Origin: Legionellales bacterium UBA4759
GTDB taxonomy: Bacteria > Pseudomonadota > Gammaproteobacteria > Legionellales > Legionellaceae
NCBI GenBank assembly: GCA_002403515.1
Contig: DHHZ01000008.1
Coordinates: 1-15,650 of the forward strand
Length of the DNA: 15,650 nt
Direction: 5' to 3'
The notes under the pieces are model-generated. The model searched no databases, had not been told where the DNA came from, and saw only the letters and a program-made list of their open reading frames with translations. The position numbers were made by a program, and so were the translations under genes. Of this stretch, positions 5,596-13,790 are shown piece after piece; position 1 is the stretch's first letter; each line of letters opens with the position of its first letter.

Positions 5596-7216
5596 ACTAA
5601 TTTTTAGAGTAATTTATATTCAATACATTTGGATAAAAAATGGTTTAGATGATGTACTAACATCACATCATAAACTCAGCATGTTTCGTTTTTTAGTTTA
5701 TATCAATCCATGGTTTTGGACTCGACCAAAAGTAGAGCGTGGTGTAGCTATTCGTCAAACCTTAGAAACTTTAGGTCCTTTGTTTGTGAAATTTGGTCAA
5801 GCTCTATCGACAAGACCGGACATATTACCTGCAGATATTGCCTTTGAGTTAAGTAAACTTCAAGATAAGGTACCACCTTTTTCAAGTGATTTGGTACAAA
5901 AAATATTATGCAAAACTTATGGAAAACCCGTACATGAGGTTTTTGAAGAATTTGATATTGAAGCCATGGCGTCTGCCTCGATGGCGCAAGTGCATAGTGC
6001 GAAATTAATTACTGGTGAATCGGTCGTTGTTAAAATTTTACGACCCAATATCAGAAATATCATTGAAAATGACATTGAGATTTTAAAATTAATTGCCAAA
6101 TGGGCGGAAAAATACATACCCCATGCGAAAAAACTAAAACCCAGAGAAGTGGTGAATGAATTTGAGCACAGCTTATTTGATGAGCTTGATTTACATCGAG
6201 AAGCAGCAAATGCAGCCCAACTTCGCAGAAATTTTCAAAACTCTCCTTTACTTTATGTCCCTGATGTTTATTGGGATTACATACACGAAAATGTTTTGGT
6301 GATGGAGAGAATTAATGGTATTCCTGTCAATGACATTGAACAATTAAAAGCAAATGGCGTTAATTTAAAATTACTTGCAGAACGCGGTTTAATTATTTTC
6401 TTCACGCAGGTTTTTAGAGATTGTTTTTTTCATGCCGACATGCACCCTGGAAATATCTTTGTATCTCGGCTTCATCCTGAAAATCCTCAATATATGTGTG
6501 TTGATTTTGGTATTGTTGGCACTTTAACTGAATCGGATAAATACTATTTGGCGGAAAATTTATTAGCATTTTTCAATCGGGATTATCAACGGGTTGCTGA
6601 TTTGCACATTGCCTCTGGTTGGGTTGCAAAAGATACAAGAGCTGAAGATTTTGCCAGTGCCATTCGCACCGTTTGTGAACCTATTTTTGAAAAACCATTA
6701 AAAGATATTTCATTTGCCCATTTGATGATGCGTTTGTTTCAAGTGGCTAGAAGATTTCATATGGAAGTGCAACCTCAATTGGTTTTATTACAAAAAACCT
6801 TATTGGCCGTGGAAGGGTTAGGTCGACAAATATATCCCGAATTGGATTTATGGCAAACAGGAAAACCCTTTTTAGAAAAATGGGTAAAAGAACAAGTTGG
6901 GTTAAAAGCACTCATTAAACATTGCAAGGCAAATATTCCTTTTATTGTCGAGCAATTGCCCTATATGCCACGTTTATTGAATGAAGTGTTGATGTTAAAA
7001 AAAGCTTATTATGAGTCACCTAAAAACGAAGTGGGCTTAAAAAATGCTAAAAAAACAAAAACAAAGCATTTTTTGAAACGTTGTGGTATAATTTTGTCTT
7101 TAGGAGTTGTGGCTTATCTTAGCTATAATTTTCATGACATGATTGATCAAAAAATATTTTTGGCTTTCATAACAGGTATCGGAATATCAAGTCTTTTATA
7201 TTCATTATCTGATTAA
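5582..7216 (+). CDS. ubiB: UbiB, atypical kinase/ATPase required for ubiquinone synthesis
   Basis: This is a 544-residue member of the ABC1/ADCK/UbiB protein kinase-like family, needed for ubiquinone production. Hallmarks seen: the KxGQ motif KFGQ at residues 70-73 inside LFVKFGQALSTRPD, the Ala-rich nucleotide loop MASASMAQVHSAKL around 129-142, the lysine of VVVKIL at 151, HADMHPGN at 284-291, and the DFG motif at 308-310. Two hydrophobic segments at the C-terminus (about 494-510 and 521-540) anchor it in the membrane, as usual. Length is normal. It overlaps ubiJ by 14 bases, and tatA follows after 20 bases. The exact biochemical step is unsettled in the family. Confidence 0.96.
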   Translation: MKKLKLIFRVIYIQYIWIKNGLDDVLTSHHKLSMFRFLVYINPWFWTRPKVERGVAIRQTLETLGPLFVKFGQALSTRPDILPADIAFELSKLQDKVPPFSSDLVQKILCKTYGKPVHEVFEEFDIEAMASASMAQVHSAKLITGESVVVKILRPNIRNIIENDIEILKLIAKWAEKYIPHAKKLKPREVVNEFEHSLFDELDLHREAANAAQLRRNFQNSPLLYVPDVYWDYIHENVLVMERINGIPVNDIEQLKANGVNLKLLAERGLIIFFTQVFRDCFFHADMHPGNIFVSRLHPENPQYMCVDFGIVGTLTESDKYYLAENLLAFFNRDYQRVADLHIASGWVAKDTRAEDFASAIRTVCEPIFEKPLKDISFAHLMMRLFQVARRFHMEVQPQLVLLQKTLLAVEGLGRQIYPELDLWQTGKPFLEKWVKEQVGLKALIKHCKANIPFIVEQLPYMPRLLNEVLMLKKAYYESPKNEVGLKNAKKTKTKHFLKRCGIILSLGVVAYLSYNFHDMIDQKIFLAFITGIGISSLLYSLSD

Positions 7217-7236
7217 CCGACGTTGAGGAGAATCTA

Positions 7237-7395
7237 ATGGGTTTAAGTGGTATCAGTCCAATGTCTTTGTTGTTAATTCTTTTGATAGTGGTTGCTTTAT
7301 TTGGTACTGAAAAATTAAAACAATTGGGTACTGATTTAGGCAAAGCCATTAAAAATTTTCAAGATGCTATGAAAGATGACAAAAATCAGCAGTAG
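7237..7395 (+). CDS. tatA: Twin-arginine translocase subunit TatA, very short
   Basis: This 52-residue protein starts at an ATG 6 bases after a strong GAGGAG Shine-Dalgarno site (7225-7230). It has the TatA/E layout: a short N-terminal hydrophobic helix (about residues 9-21, LLLILLIVVAL), the FG hinge at 22-23, then an amphipathic helix (KLKQLGTDLGKAIKNF) and a brief charged tail, ending DDKNQQ. TatA multimers form the export pore for folded proteins. Most TatA proteins are 70-90 residues, so this one has lost nearly all of the disordered tail. It lies right after ubiB, as in enterobacteria, but tatB and tatC do not follow. It could equally be called TatE. No truncation lesion is visible. Confidence 0.85.
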   Translation: MGLSGISPMSLLLILLIVVALFGTEKLKQLGTDLGKAIKNFQDAMKDDKNQQ

Positions 7396-7430
7396 TCATT
7401 TCTAAGATATATTCATTTAAGGTTTATTTT

Positions 7431-8696
7431 ATGCAAAACTCAGTATCAAAACGTATTCAATCTATTTTTCGTGGCGCCGTTGGTAATTTGGTTGAATGGT
7501 ATGATTGGTATGTGTATGCTGCATTTTCAATATATTTTGCAAAATCTTTCTTTCCAAACGGTGATTTGACTGCTCAATTGTTAAATACATCGGCTATTTT
7601 TGCCGTGGGCTTTTTTATGCGTCCTTTGGGTGGTTGGTTAATGGGAACCTATGCCGACAGACACGGACGACGAAAAGCATTGATTGCTTCAGTTGCTATC
7701 ATGTGCTTGGGTTCGCTTATCATTGCGGTCACCCCAACTTATGAACAAATTGGCATTTTAGCGCCTATTGCACTTACTTTCGCGCGTTTGCTACAAGGCC
7801 TATCAGTCGGCGGGGAATATGCCTCTTCTGCGACTTATCTCAGTGAAATGGCCACCGAAAATCACCGAGGTTTCTACTCAAGTTTTCAATATGTGACCTT
7901 GATTGCAGGTCAGCTAATGGCATTAATTGTTTTACTGGTCTTACAACAATTTTTACTCACCCCTGAACAATTGGCCAGTTGGGGATGGCGAATTCCATTT
8001 TTTATTGGTGCTGTTATGGCACTTGTGGCTTTATTTTTACGTTTAGGGATGGAAGAAAGTCAAAGTTTTCAGGCCAGTAAAAAGAAATCTTCCGGTATTC
8101 GTGCTTTGTTTCAATATCCCAAAGAGGTCATGATTGTTGTTGGTTTAACCATGGGCGGCACATTGGCCTTTTATACTTACAGTACTTACATGCAAAAATA
8201 TTTGGTCAACAGTGTTGGCATGAGTGCCAAAACATCCACAATTATTACCGCAAGCACTTTATTTGTCTTTATGCTTTTACAACCTTTGGTCGGTTTTCTT
8301 TCTGACAAAATAGGACGACGACCATTGCTAATAAGCTTTGGTGTTTTGGGTAGTCTTTGTACTTTACCAATTTTAAGCAAGTTACATTATGTGGCAACAC
8401 CTTTAGATGCATTCTTTTTAATCATGATAGCCCTGACTATTGTCAGTGGATATACAGCCATCAATGCCATTGTTAAAGCAGAGCTTTTTCCTTCGGAAAT
8501 ACGTGCTTTGGGGGTGGGTTTGCCTTATGCTTTAACCGTATCGATGTTTGGTGGAACTGCTGAATATATTGCTTTGTGGTTTAAAAAAATTGGTCTTGAG
8601 CAAGGTTTCTATTGGTATGTAAGCGCATGTATATTTTTATCCTTATTGGTTTATATTTTCATGCCAAATACAGCTAAAATAAACGCTAAAGAGTAG
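7431..8696 (+). CDS. kgtP: MFS dicarboxylate/H+ symporter, KgtP-like (alpha-ketoglutarate permease)
   Basis: The 421-residue protein is a 12-helix major facilitator of the metabolite:H+ symporter group. It begins GAVGNLVEWYDWYVYAAFS, the signature first helix of that group. It has MFS motif A between helices 2 and 3 (GTYADRHGRRKAL, residues 72-84) and its echo in the second half (GFLSDKIGRRP). RLLQGLSVGGEYASSATY, YVTLIAGQLMAL, YMQKYLVNSVGM and AELFPSEIRALGVGL follow E. coli KgtP closely from start to end. The expected substrate is alpha-ketoglutarate or a related dicarboxylate, entering with protons. It starts 35 bases after tatA with an AAGG site upstream, so it may be read from the ubi-tat message. 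Substrate is inferred from similarity. Confidence 0.88.
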   Translation: MQNSVSKRIQSIFRGAVGNLVEWYDWYVYAAFSIYFAKSFFPNGDLTAQLLNTSAIFAVGFFMRPLGGWLMGTYADRHGRRKALIASVAIMCLGSLIIAVTPTYEQIGILAPIALTFARLLQGLSVGGEYASSATYLSEMATENHRGFYSSFQYVTLIAGQLMALIVLLVLQQFLLTPEQLASWGWRIPFFIGAVMALVALFLRLGMEESQSFQASKKKSSGIRALFQYPKEVMIVVGLTMGGTLAFYTYSTYMQKYLVNSVGMSAKTSTIITASTLFVFMLLQPLVGFLSDKIGRRPLLISFGVLGSLCTLPILSKLHYVATPLDAFFLIMIALTIVSGYTAINAIVKAELFPSEIRALGVGLPYALTVSMFGGTAEYIALWFKKIGLEQGFYWYVSACIFLSLLVYIFMPNTAKINAKE

Positions 8697-8706
8697 TTTT
8701 AGATTG

Positions 8707-8733
8707 ATAATTCAATGAATTATTTTTATTTTT
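8707..8733 (+). terminator. Possible weak terminator after kgtP
   Basis: ATAATTC (8707-8713) and GAATTAT (8717-8723) form a 7-pair stem with a 3-base loop, followed by a T-rich run TTTTATTTTT. The stem has only one G-C pair, so termination would be inefficient. Confidence 0.4.
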
Positions 8734-8745
8734 AAGAATTTTCGA

Positions 8746-8773
8746 TTGCATCTTCTTTTTGCAAGGTTATAAT
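8746..8773 (+). promoter_or_regulatory. Promoter of the cytochrome c / cox operon
   Basis: TTGCAT (8746-8751) and a perfect TATAAT (8768-8773) are separated by 16 bases. Transcription should start near 8780, only about two bases before the first possible start codon of the cytochrome gene at 8782. The real start may therefore be further downstream, or the message may be essentially leaderless. Confidence 0.7.
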
Positions 8774-8781
8774 TATTAGTA

Positions 8782-10347
8782 ATGTCAAAAAATATAATGA
8801 TGGGGCATTCAGTGTTCTCCAAACAAAACTTTATAAAAAAACTGGGTATATTAGTCGCACTTTTGGTCGCACAATCCACATTTGCGATAACTATCAAACA
8901 TGAAAAGCTTGAACCTTTATTGGATGGCTATTATCCACCTTATCCTGTTGTGACAGCTAAAGATCCCAGTAAAGCAGAACAAGTAGCGCGCGGTGAATAT
9001 TTGGCAAAAATGGGTGATTGTATTGCCTGTCATACCAATACCAAATTAAATGTTGGCCAATTTGCTGGTGGGTTACCAATCAAGACCCCATTTGGAACAT
9101 TTTACAGTTCAAACATTACGCCTGATAAAGAAACCGGTATTGGTTCATGGACAGAAGCACAATTTATACGTGCTTTGAGACAAGGGTTGAGTGCAGATGG
9201 TTCTAACCATTTTCCTGTGTTTCCTTTTGTTTACTTTACCAACATTACGGATGAAGACGCCAAAGATTTGTATGCATATTTTATGAGTATTCCAGCAATA
9301 CATCATCCCAATCATAAACTGGCTTTCCCATTTAATTTGCCTGGTGCACGTTTTTCATTGTGGGGCTGGAAATTACTATTCTTTTTCCCAAATCAAAAAT
9401 ACAGTTATGACAACACCCATTCAAAAGAATGGAATCGTGGTAAATACATTGTTGATGGTTTAGGTCACTGCAGCATGTGCCATACCCCGCTTAACGTTTT
9501 GGGTGCACCCAAACAACGTTTTTATTTAACAGGCGGTTTTGTTGATGGTTATTGGGCGCCAAATATTACTAAACATGGCTTAAAAGGTCATTCTCGCTAT
9601 GCAATTGCTGACCTATTTGTCACCAATGAACTTTTAAATAAAGCAGGCCCTGTGGCAGGACCAATGGCTGATGTGAATCACAATAGTTTAGGCTATCTCA
9701 ATCAAGAAGACAGATTGGCAATTGCAACCTATTTAAAAACAGTGGTGTCTGAAGACCCATTCCAATTACCCGACTTAAGCAAGCAAGAACCTTTGAAAAA
9801 AGGTAAGCAAGTTTATGTCAATGTCTGTGTTATCTGCCATCAAAAAGGTGAAATGTCAGCACCTGTCATTGGTGATGCTTCAAATTGGTACAGACGTTTA
9901 CAAGCCAATGGTTTAACAGCACTTTATCGACATGTCATCAATGGATACAATAGCATGCCAATCAAAGGCGCCTGTTTGACATGTAATGACAATGATATTG
10001 TTGCTGCTGTGGATTATATATTGGATAGCTCTTTAACACGCTCACAAAAAGTAGAACTTAAAAAAGGTGGCGCTGAAGCCTTCCCATCCAAAGGCGAAGA
10101 CATTTATAAAGAAAATTGCAGCGTTTGCCATGATTCAGGTAAATTTGCAGCACCCAAAATTGGTGATAAAGCAGCATGGCAACCATTGATAGGAAAAGGT
10201 CTAGATCAATTGGTTGAAAACACTATGAAATCTAAACACCATCCTGAAAATGCTGGATGTATACTGTGCACCAATGCGGAAATCATGGATGCAGTGAAAT
10301 ATATGGTTCAAGAATCTAAAACTGATGGTAATTATTCTTTGTGGTAA
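8782..10347 (+). CDS. Periplasmic tetraheme c-type cytochrome with two C-terminal cytochrome c5-like domains
   Basis: The 521-residue protein has an N-terminal hydrophobic signal (KKLGILVALLVAQSTFA, cleavage probably after about residue 35) and four CxxCH heme sites: CIACH at 80-84, CSMCH at 230-234, CVICH at 349-353 and CSVCH at 446-450. The first two lie in domains like the cytochrome subunit of alcohol/gluconate dehydrogenases (GEYLAKMGDCIACH, FYSSNITPD, GPMADV--NSLGYL). The last two are cytochrome c5-like and keep the extra cysteine pair (CLTC, CILC). The third domain has its Met ligand in MPIKG (M392); the fourth has HHP at the same place. It precedes coxB on the same strand and probably delivers electrons to the caa3 oxidase. 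Later starts at 8797, 8800 or GTG 8812 would keep the signal peptide. Confidence 0.85.
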   Translation: MSKNIMMGHSVFSKQNFIKKLGILVALLVAQSTFAITIKHEKLEPLLDGYYPPYPVVTAKDPSKAEQVARGEYLAKMGDCIACHTNTKLNVGQFAGGLPIKTPFGTFYSSNITPDKETGIGSWTEAQFIRALRQGLSADGSNHFPVFPFVYFTNITDEDAKDLYAYFMSIPAIHHPNHKLAFPFNLPGARFSLWGWKLLFFFPNQKYSYDNTHSKEWNRGKYIVDGLGHCSMCHTPLNVLGAPKQRFYLTGGFVDGYWAPNITKHGLKGHSRYAIADLFVTNELLNKAGPVAGPMADVNHNSLGYLNQEDRLAIATYLKTVVSEDPFQLPDLSKQEPLKKGKQVYVNVCVICHQKGEMSAPVIGDASNWYRRLQANGLTALYRHVINGYNSMPIKGACLTCNDNDIVAAVDYILDSSLTRSQKVELKKGGAEAFPSKGEDIYKENCSVCHDSGKFAAPKIGDKAAWQPLIGKGLDQLVENTMKSKHHPENAGCILCTNAEIMDAVKYMVQESKTDGNYSLW

Positions 10348-10367
10348 TTTCTCTTAGAATGAGTTGA

Positions 10368-10394
10368 ATAAAGCTGGTGTCTAGCCAGCTTTAT
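10368..10394 (+). repeat. Intergenic stem-loop between the cytochrome gene and coxB
   Basis: ATAAAGCTGG (10368-10377) pairs perfectly with CCAGCTTTAT (10385-10394) around a 7-base loop. No T-tract follows, so it is not a classic terminator. It may be a processing or stability element that sets different levels for the cytochrome and oxidase messages. Confidence 0.6.
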
Positions 10395-10437
10395 AATATA
10401 AATTTAATCAAAAACTTTTTATTTTTGAGGAAAAGTG

Positions 10438-11643
10438 ATGCTAAAAAAATGTTGGTTGAGCAAAATATTGTTAATGATATTTTGCTCTGCATTATTCAAT
10501 ACAGCTTTTGCAAATGCTGATAATTGGCAATTGAATATGTTTAAGGGGGTGACCCCACTGAGTCGTGATATCTACCAACTTCATATGATTGCCATGCTGG
10601 TTTGCGCTATTATTGGTATTGTTGTGTTTGGTATCATGATTTATTCATTGATTCATCACAGAAAATCAAAAGGTTATAAAGCAGCAAGCTTCCATGACAA
10701 TACCAGGTTGGAAGTTGTTTGGACCATTATCCCATTTTTAATTTTATTGGGTTTGGCATTTCCTGCAACTCGAACTTTGATTAAATTAGATGACACGGAA
10801 CGTGCAGAAGTAACTATTAAAATTGTAGGTTCACAATGGAAGTGGGAATACTTTTATTTGGATGAGGGCTTACATTTTTATAGTAACCTTGCCACACCCT
10901 ATAAAGCTATCGAAAACAAAGAGCAAAAAGGTCAAAACTACTTGCTAGAAGTTGATAATGAAATCGTTTTGCCGACACACACAAAAATTAGATTTTTAGT
11001 CACAGCAACAGATGTGATTCACTCTTGGTGGATTCCGGAACTGGGTGTTAAACGTGATGCAATACCTGGATTTATGCATGAAGCATGGGCGCGTATTGAA
11101 AAAGAAGGTGTATACCGCGGACAATGTACCGAGCTTTGTGGTATTGGTCATGGCTTTATGCCCATTGTTGTTCGAGCAGTTCCAGAAGAAGAATATAAAG
11201 TTTGGGTTAGCCAACAATTGGAAAAACAAAAAAATTGGTTGAAACAACAAACCGATTTGAGTTCACAAACCCAAATGACTCGAGAAGAGTTAATGTCTTT
11301 GGGTAAAAAGAAATATCGTCAAGTTTGTGCTTTCTGTCATCGTGAAGACGGTCTAGGATTACCACCCATGTATCCAGCATTAAAAGGCAGTTCCGTTGCT
11401 GTGGGTTATCCAATAGAACGACATATTTCTATGATATTGTATGGCGTACCAGGTAGTGCAATGCAATCTTACGAACATATGCTTTCAAATGAAGAAATAG
11501 CTGCAGTCGTGACTTATGAACGTAATGCTTGGGAAAACAATACCAATGATATTGTTCAACCTATAGATATTGCCAAAGTTCGAGTCAACCATGCACACAA
11601 GCCAAAATTAGTTAAAAAATCTAAATTGGGAGGTTTAAAATGA
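10438..11643 (+). CDS. coxB: Cytochrome c oxidase subunit II with fused cytochrome c domain (caa3 type)
   Basis: Subunit II of the aa3-type oxidase accepts electrons at its CuA centre and passes them to subunit I. The ATG at 10438 is preferred over the GTG one codon earlier because GAGG lies 7 bases upstream. The 401-residue protein has a signal-like N-terminus, two membrane helices (about residues 46-72 and 90-112), and a periplasmic domain with the full CuA set: H195, then C230, E232, C234, H238 and M241 in QCTELCGIGHGFM. A C-terminal cytochrome c domain follows, with CAFCH at 297-301 and a likely Met ligand at 342, making it caa3 type. Its stop overlaps the coxA start in ATGA. Confidence 0.96.
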   Translation: MLKKCWLSKILLMIFCSALFNTAFANADNWQLNMFKGVTPLSRDIYQLHMIAMLVCAIIGIVVFGIMIYSLIHHRKSKGYKAASFHDNTRLEVVWTIIPFLILLGLAFPATRTLIKLDDTERAEVTIKIVGSQWKWEYFYLDEGLHFYSNLATPYKAIENKEQKGQNYLLEVDNEIVLPTHTKIRFLVTATDVIHSWWIPELGVKRDAIPGFMHEAWARIEKEGVYRGQCTELCGIGHGFMPIVVRAVPEEEYKVWVSQQLEKQKNWLKQQTDLSSQTQMTREELMSLGKKKYRQVCAFCHREDGLGLPPMYPALKGSSVAVGYPIERHISMILYGVPGSAMQSYEHMLSNEEIAAVVTYERNAWENNTNDIVQPIDIAKVRVNHAHKPKLVKKSKLGGLK

Positions 11644-13229
11644 ACCCAAATATGACACATGATGATCATGGTCCAGAACAAGGTCGCGGTTTTATTGGCT
11701 TTGCCAAGCGTTGGTTATTTACCACCAACCATAAAGACATCGGTACCTTGTATTTATTAATCGCCCTACTCAATTTCTTTGTTGCAGGTGGGATGGCGCT
11801 TTTAATTCGATTAGAGTTATTTCAACCAGGCCATCGTTTCCTTGACCCGAATACGTTCAATCAAATGACCACCATGCATGGTTTAATTATGCTCTTTGGT
11901 GTGATTATGCCAGCATTTACTGGAATGGCCAATTGGCAGATTCCCATGATGATTGGTGCTCCAGATATGGCATTGCCTCGATTAAACAATTGGAGCTTTT
12001 GGATTCTTCCATTTGCTTTCTTATTGTTAATCTCTACCATGTTTCATGCTGGTGGGGGGCCTAACTTTGGTTGGACCATGTACGCACCTTTATCCACCAA
12101 GTTTGCACCGCCAAGTACCGATTTTATGATTTTTTCGGTACACATGATGGGTATTTCTTCAATCATGGGTTCTATTAATATTATTGCAACCATTCTAAAT
12201 ATGCGCGCACCTGGCATGACCATGATGAAGTTGCCCATGTTTTGTTGGACTTGGTTAGTCACGGCATTTTTATTGATTGCGATTATGCCAGTATTGGCTG
12301 GTGCGGTGACCATGATGTTGGCTGATAGACATTTTGGTACCAGCTTCTTTGAAGCAGCAGGTGGTGGTGACCCAATTTTATTCCAACATATTTTCTGGTT
12401 TTTTGGTCATCCTGAAGTTTATGTACTTGTATTACCTGCGTTTGGTGTAATCTCAGAAGTGATTCCGACATTCAGCCGTAAACAACTGTTTGGTTACAAC
12501 TTCATGGTTTATGCAACATTGTGTATCGCTTTATTATCGTTTATCGTTTGGGCGCATCATATGTTTACCACGGGAATTCCGTTAGGTGCTGAACTTTTCT
12601 TCATGTACGCGACTATGCTTATTTCGGTACCCACTGGTATTAAAGTATTCAACTGGGTGAGTACCATGTTTCGTGGTTCCATGACCTTTGAGACACCGAT
12701 GTTGTTTGCTGTGGCATTTGTATTTATGTTTACATTTGGTGGTTTTACTGGTTTGATGCTGTCGTTAGTTCCTGCGGATTATCAATATCAAGATACTTAT
12801 TTCGTGGTGGGACATTTCCATTACGTACTTGTTCCTGGTGTGGTGTTTTCATTAATGGCCGGTACCTATTATTGGTTACCGAAGTGGACAGGTCACATGT
12901 ATAACGAAGCTGTCGCTAAATGGCATTTTTGGTTATCAACTATTTCAGTCAATATTTTATTTTTCCCTATGCATTTCCTAGGTTTGGCTGGTATGCCACG
13001 TCGTATTCCAGACTATGCATTACAATTTACTAATTTTAATATGATAACCTCTATCGGTGCATTCATATTTGGTTTTAGCCAATTGTTATTTGCTTGGAAT
13101 GTGATTCGAACCATCCGTGGTGGTCAAAAAGTGGATGATAGAGTTTGGGAAGGTTCTCATGGTTTGGAATGGACATTACCATCTCCACCACCTTATCATT
13201 CGTTTACAGTTCCACCTGTAATTCATTAA
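11640..13229 (+). CDS. coxA: Cytochrome c oxidase subunit I (aa3 type, A1 family)
   Basis: This is the catalytic heme-copper subunit that reduces oxygen to water and pumps protons. The 529-residue, 12-helix protein keeps every key residue I can check: heme a ligand H80 in MHGLIM; CuB ligand H257 with E259 and the cross-linked Y261 in HPEVY; CuB ligands H306 and H307; K-channel K335; and H392 and H394 in HFHYVLV for hemes a3 and a. The HPEVY glutamate marks the A1 type with a D channel. GGGDPILFQHIFWFFGHP is almost identical to mitochondrial COX1. A strong GGGAGG site lies 6 bases upstream of the ATG, and its start overlaps coxB by 4 bases. Confidence 0.98.
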   Translation: MNPNMTHDDHGPEQGRGFIGFAKRWLFTTNHKDIGTLYLLIALLNFFVAGGMALLIRLELFQPGHRFLDPNTFNQMTTMHGLIMLFGVIMPAFTGMANWQIPMMIGAPDMALPRLNNWSFWILPFAFLLLISTMFHAGGGPNFGWTMYAPLSTKFAPPSTDFMIFSVHMMGISSIMGSINIIATILNMRAPGMTMMKLPMFCWTWLVTAFLLIAIMPVLAGAVTMMLADRHFGTSFFEAAGGGDPILFQHIFWFFGHPEVYVLVLPAFGVISEVIPTFSRKQLFGYNFMVYATLCIALLSFIVWAHHMFTTGIPLGAELFFMYATMLISVPTGIKVFNWVSTMFRGSMTFETPMLFAVAFVFMFTFGGFTGLMLSLVPADYQYQDTYFVVGHFHYVLVPGVVFSLMAGTYYWLPKWTGHMYNEAVAKWHFWLSTISVNILFFPMHFLGLAGMPRRIPDYALQFTNFNMITSIGAFIFGFSQLLFAWNVIRTIRGGQKVDDRVWEGSHGLEWTLPSPPPYHSFTVPPVIH

Positions 13230-13245
13230 GCTGTAGGGTATTATC

Positions 13246-13773
13246 ATGCGAGTCCAACACCATAAATTGCTTATCATATTGGTTTGTATTGTGATTGGGA
13301 TGTTTGGTTTTGGATTTGCCTTGGTGCCAATCTACAATAGCCTTTGCAAAACCTTAGGCATCAATGGCAAAGTGAATTTAGAAGAGCCCGCTCGTAAAGG
13401 GCCGGTTGGCGTGGATAAGTCCCGTACCATTTTGGTTGAGTTTGTTGCGACAAATAATGGTTCAGTGCCTTGGAATTTCTATCCAACCATAAAAAAAGTA
13501 AAAATACATCCGGGTGAGTTTTCTAAGCTGTCTTTTTATGCTGAAAATAAAACGGGTCATAAAATGATTGTACAAGCAATTCCAAGTATTAGTCCTGGCA
13601 TTGCTGCAAAGTACTTAAAAAAAACCGAATGCTTTTGCTTTGAGCAACAAGCATTAAATGGTTATGAAGCGATGTATATGCCGTTAATTTTTCATATTGA
13701 TTCAGATTTACCTGCCAATGTGAAAACGATAACATTATCATATACTTTATTTGATATCACAGATCGCCTGTAG
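13246..13773 (+). CDS. ctaG: Cytochrome c oxidase assembly protein CtaG/Cox11 (copper delivery to CuB)
   Basis: CtaG/Cox11 is a membrane-anchored periplasmic copper protein that loads CuB in subunit I. The 175-residue protein has one N-terminal membrane helix (about residues 8-30), followed by VPIYNSLCKTLGINGK with the conserved cysteine C34, and an immunoglobulin-like beta domain. The copper site CFCF lies at residues 129-132, inside KKTECFCFEQQ. Further matches are NNGSVPWNFYPT and the ending TLSYTLFDIT. It sits between coxA (16 bases upstream) and coxC (17 bases downstream), the usual place. Length is close to the family norm. Confidence 0.95.
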   Translation: MRVQHHKLLIILVCIVIGMFGFGFALVPIYNSLCKTLGINGKVNLEEPARKGPVGVDKSRTILVEFVATNNGSVPWNFYPTIKKVKIHPGEFSKLSFYAENKTGHKMIVQAIPSISPGIAAKYLKKTECFCFEQQALNGYEAMYMPLIFHIDSDLPANVKTITLSYTLFDITDRL

Positions 13774-13790
13774 TCACAGAGGAGAATTAA

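Noticed and set aside
10364..10397. Possible separate promoter for coxB (TTGAAT ... TATAAT)
   Set aside because: Spacing is 22 bases, too long for sigma-70, and the TATAAT overlaps the hairpin arm.
11045..11413. Several short frames on both strands over coxB
   Set aside because: They coincide with the CuA and heme-binding coding region of coxB and are shadows of it.
12044..12471. Minus-strand frames of 62-89 codons opposite coxA
   Set aside because: coxA keeps all catalytic residues in its own frame; the antisense frames have no family resemblance.
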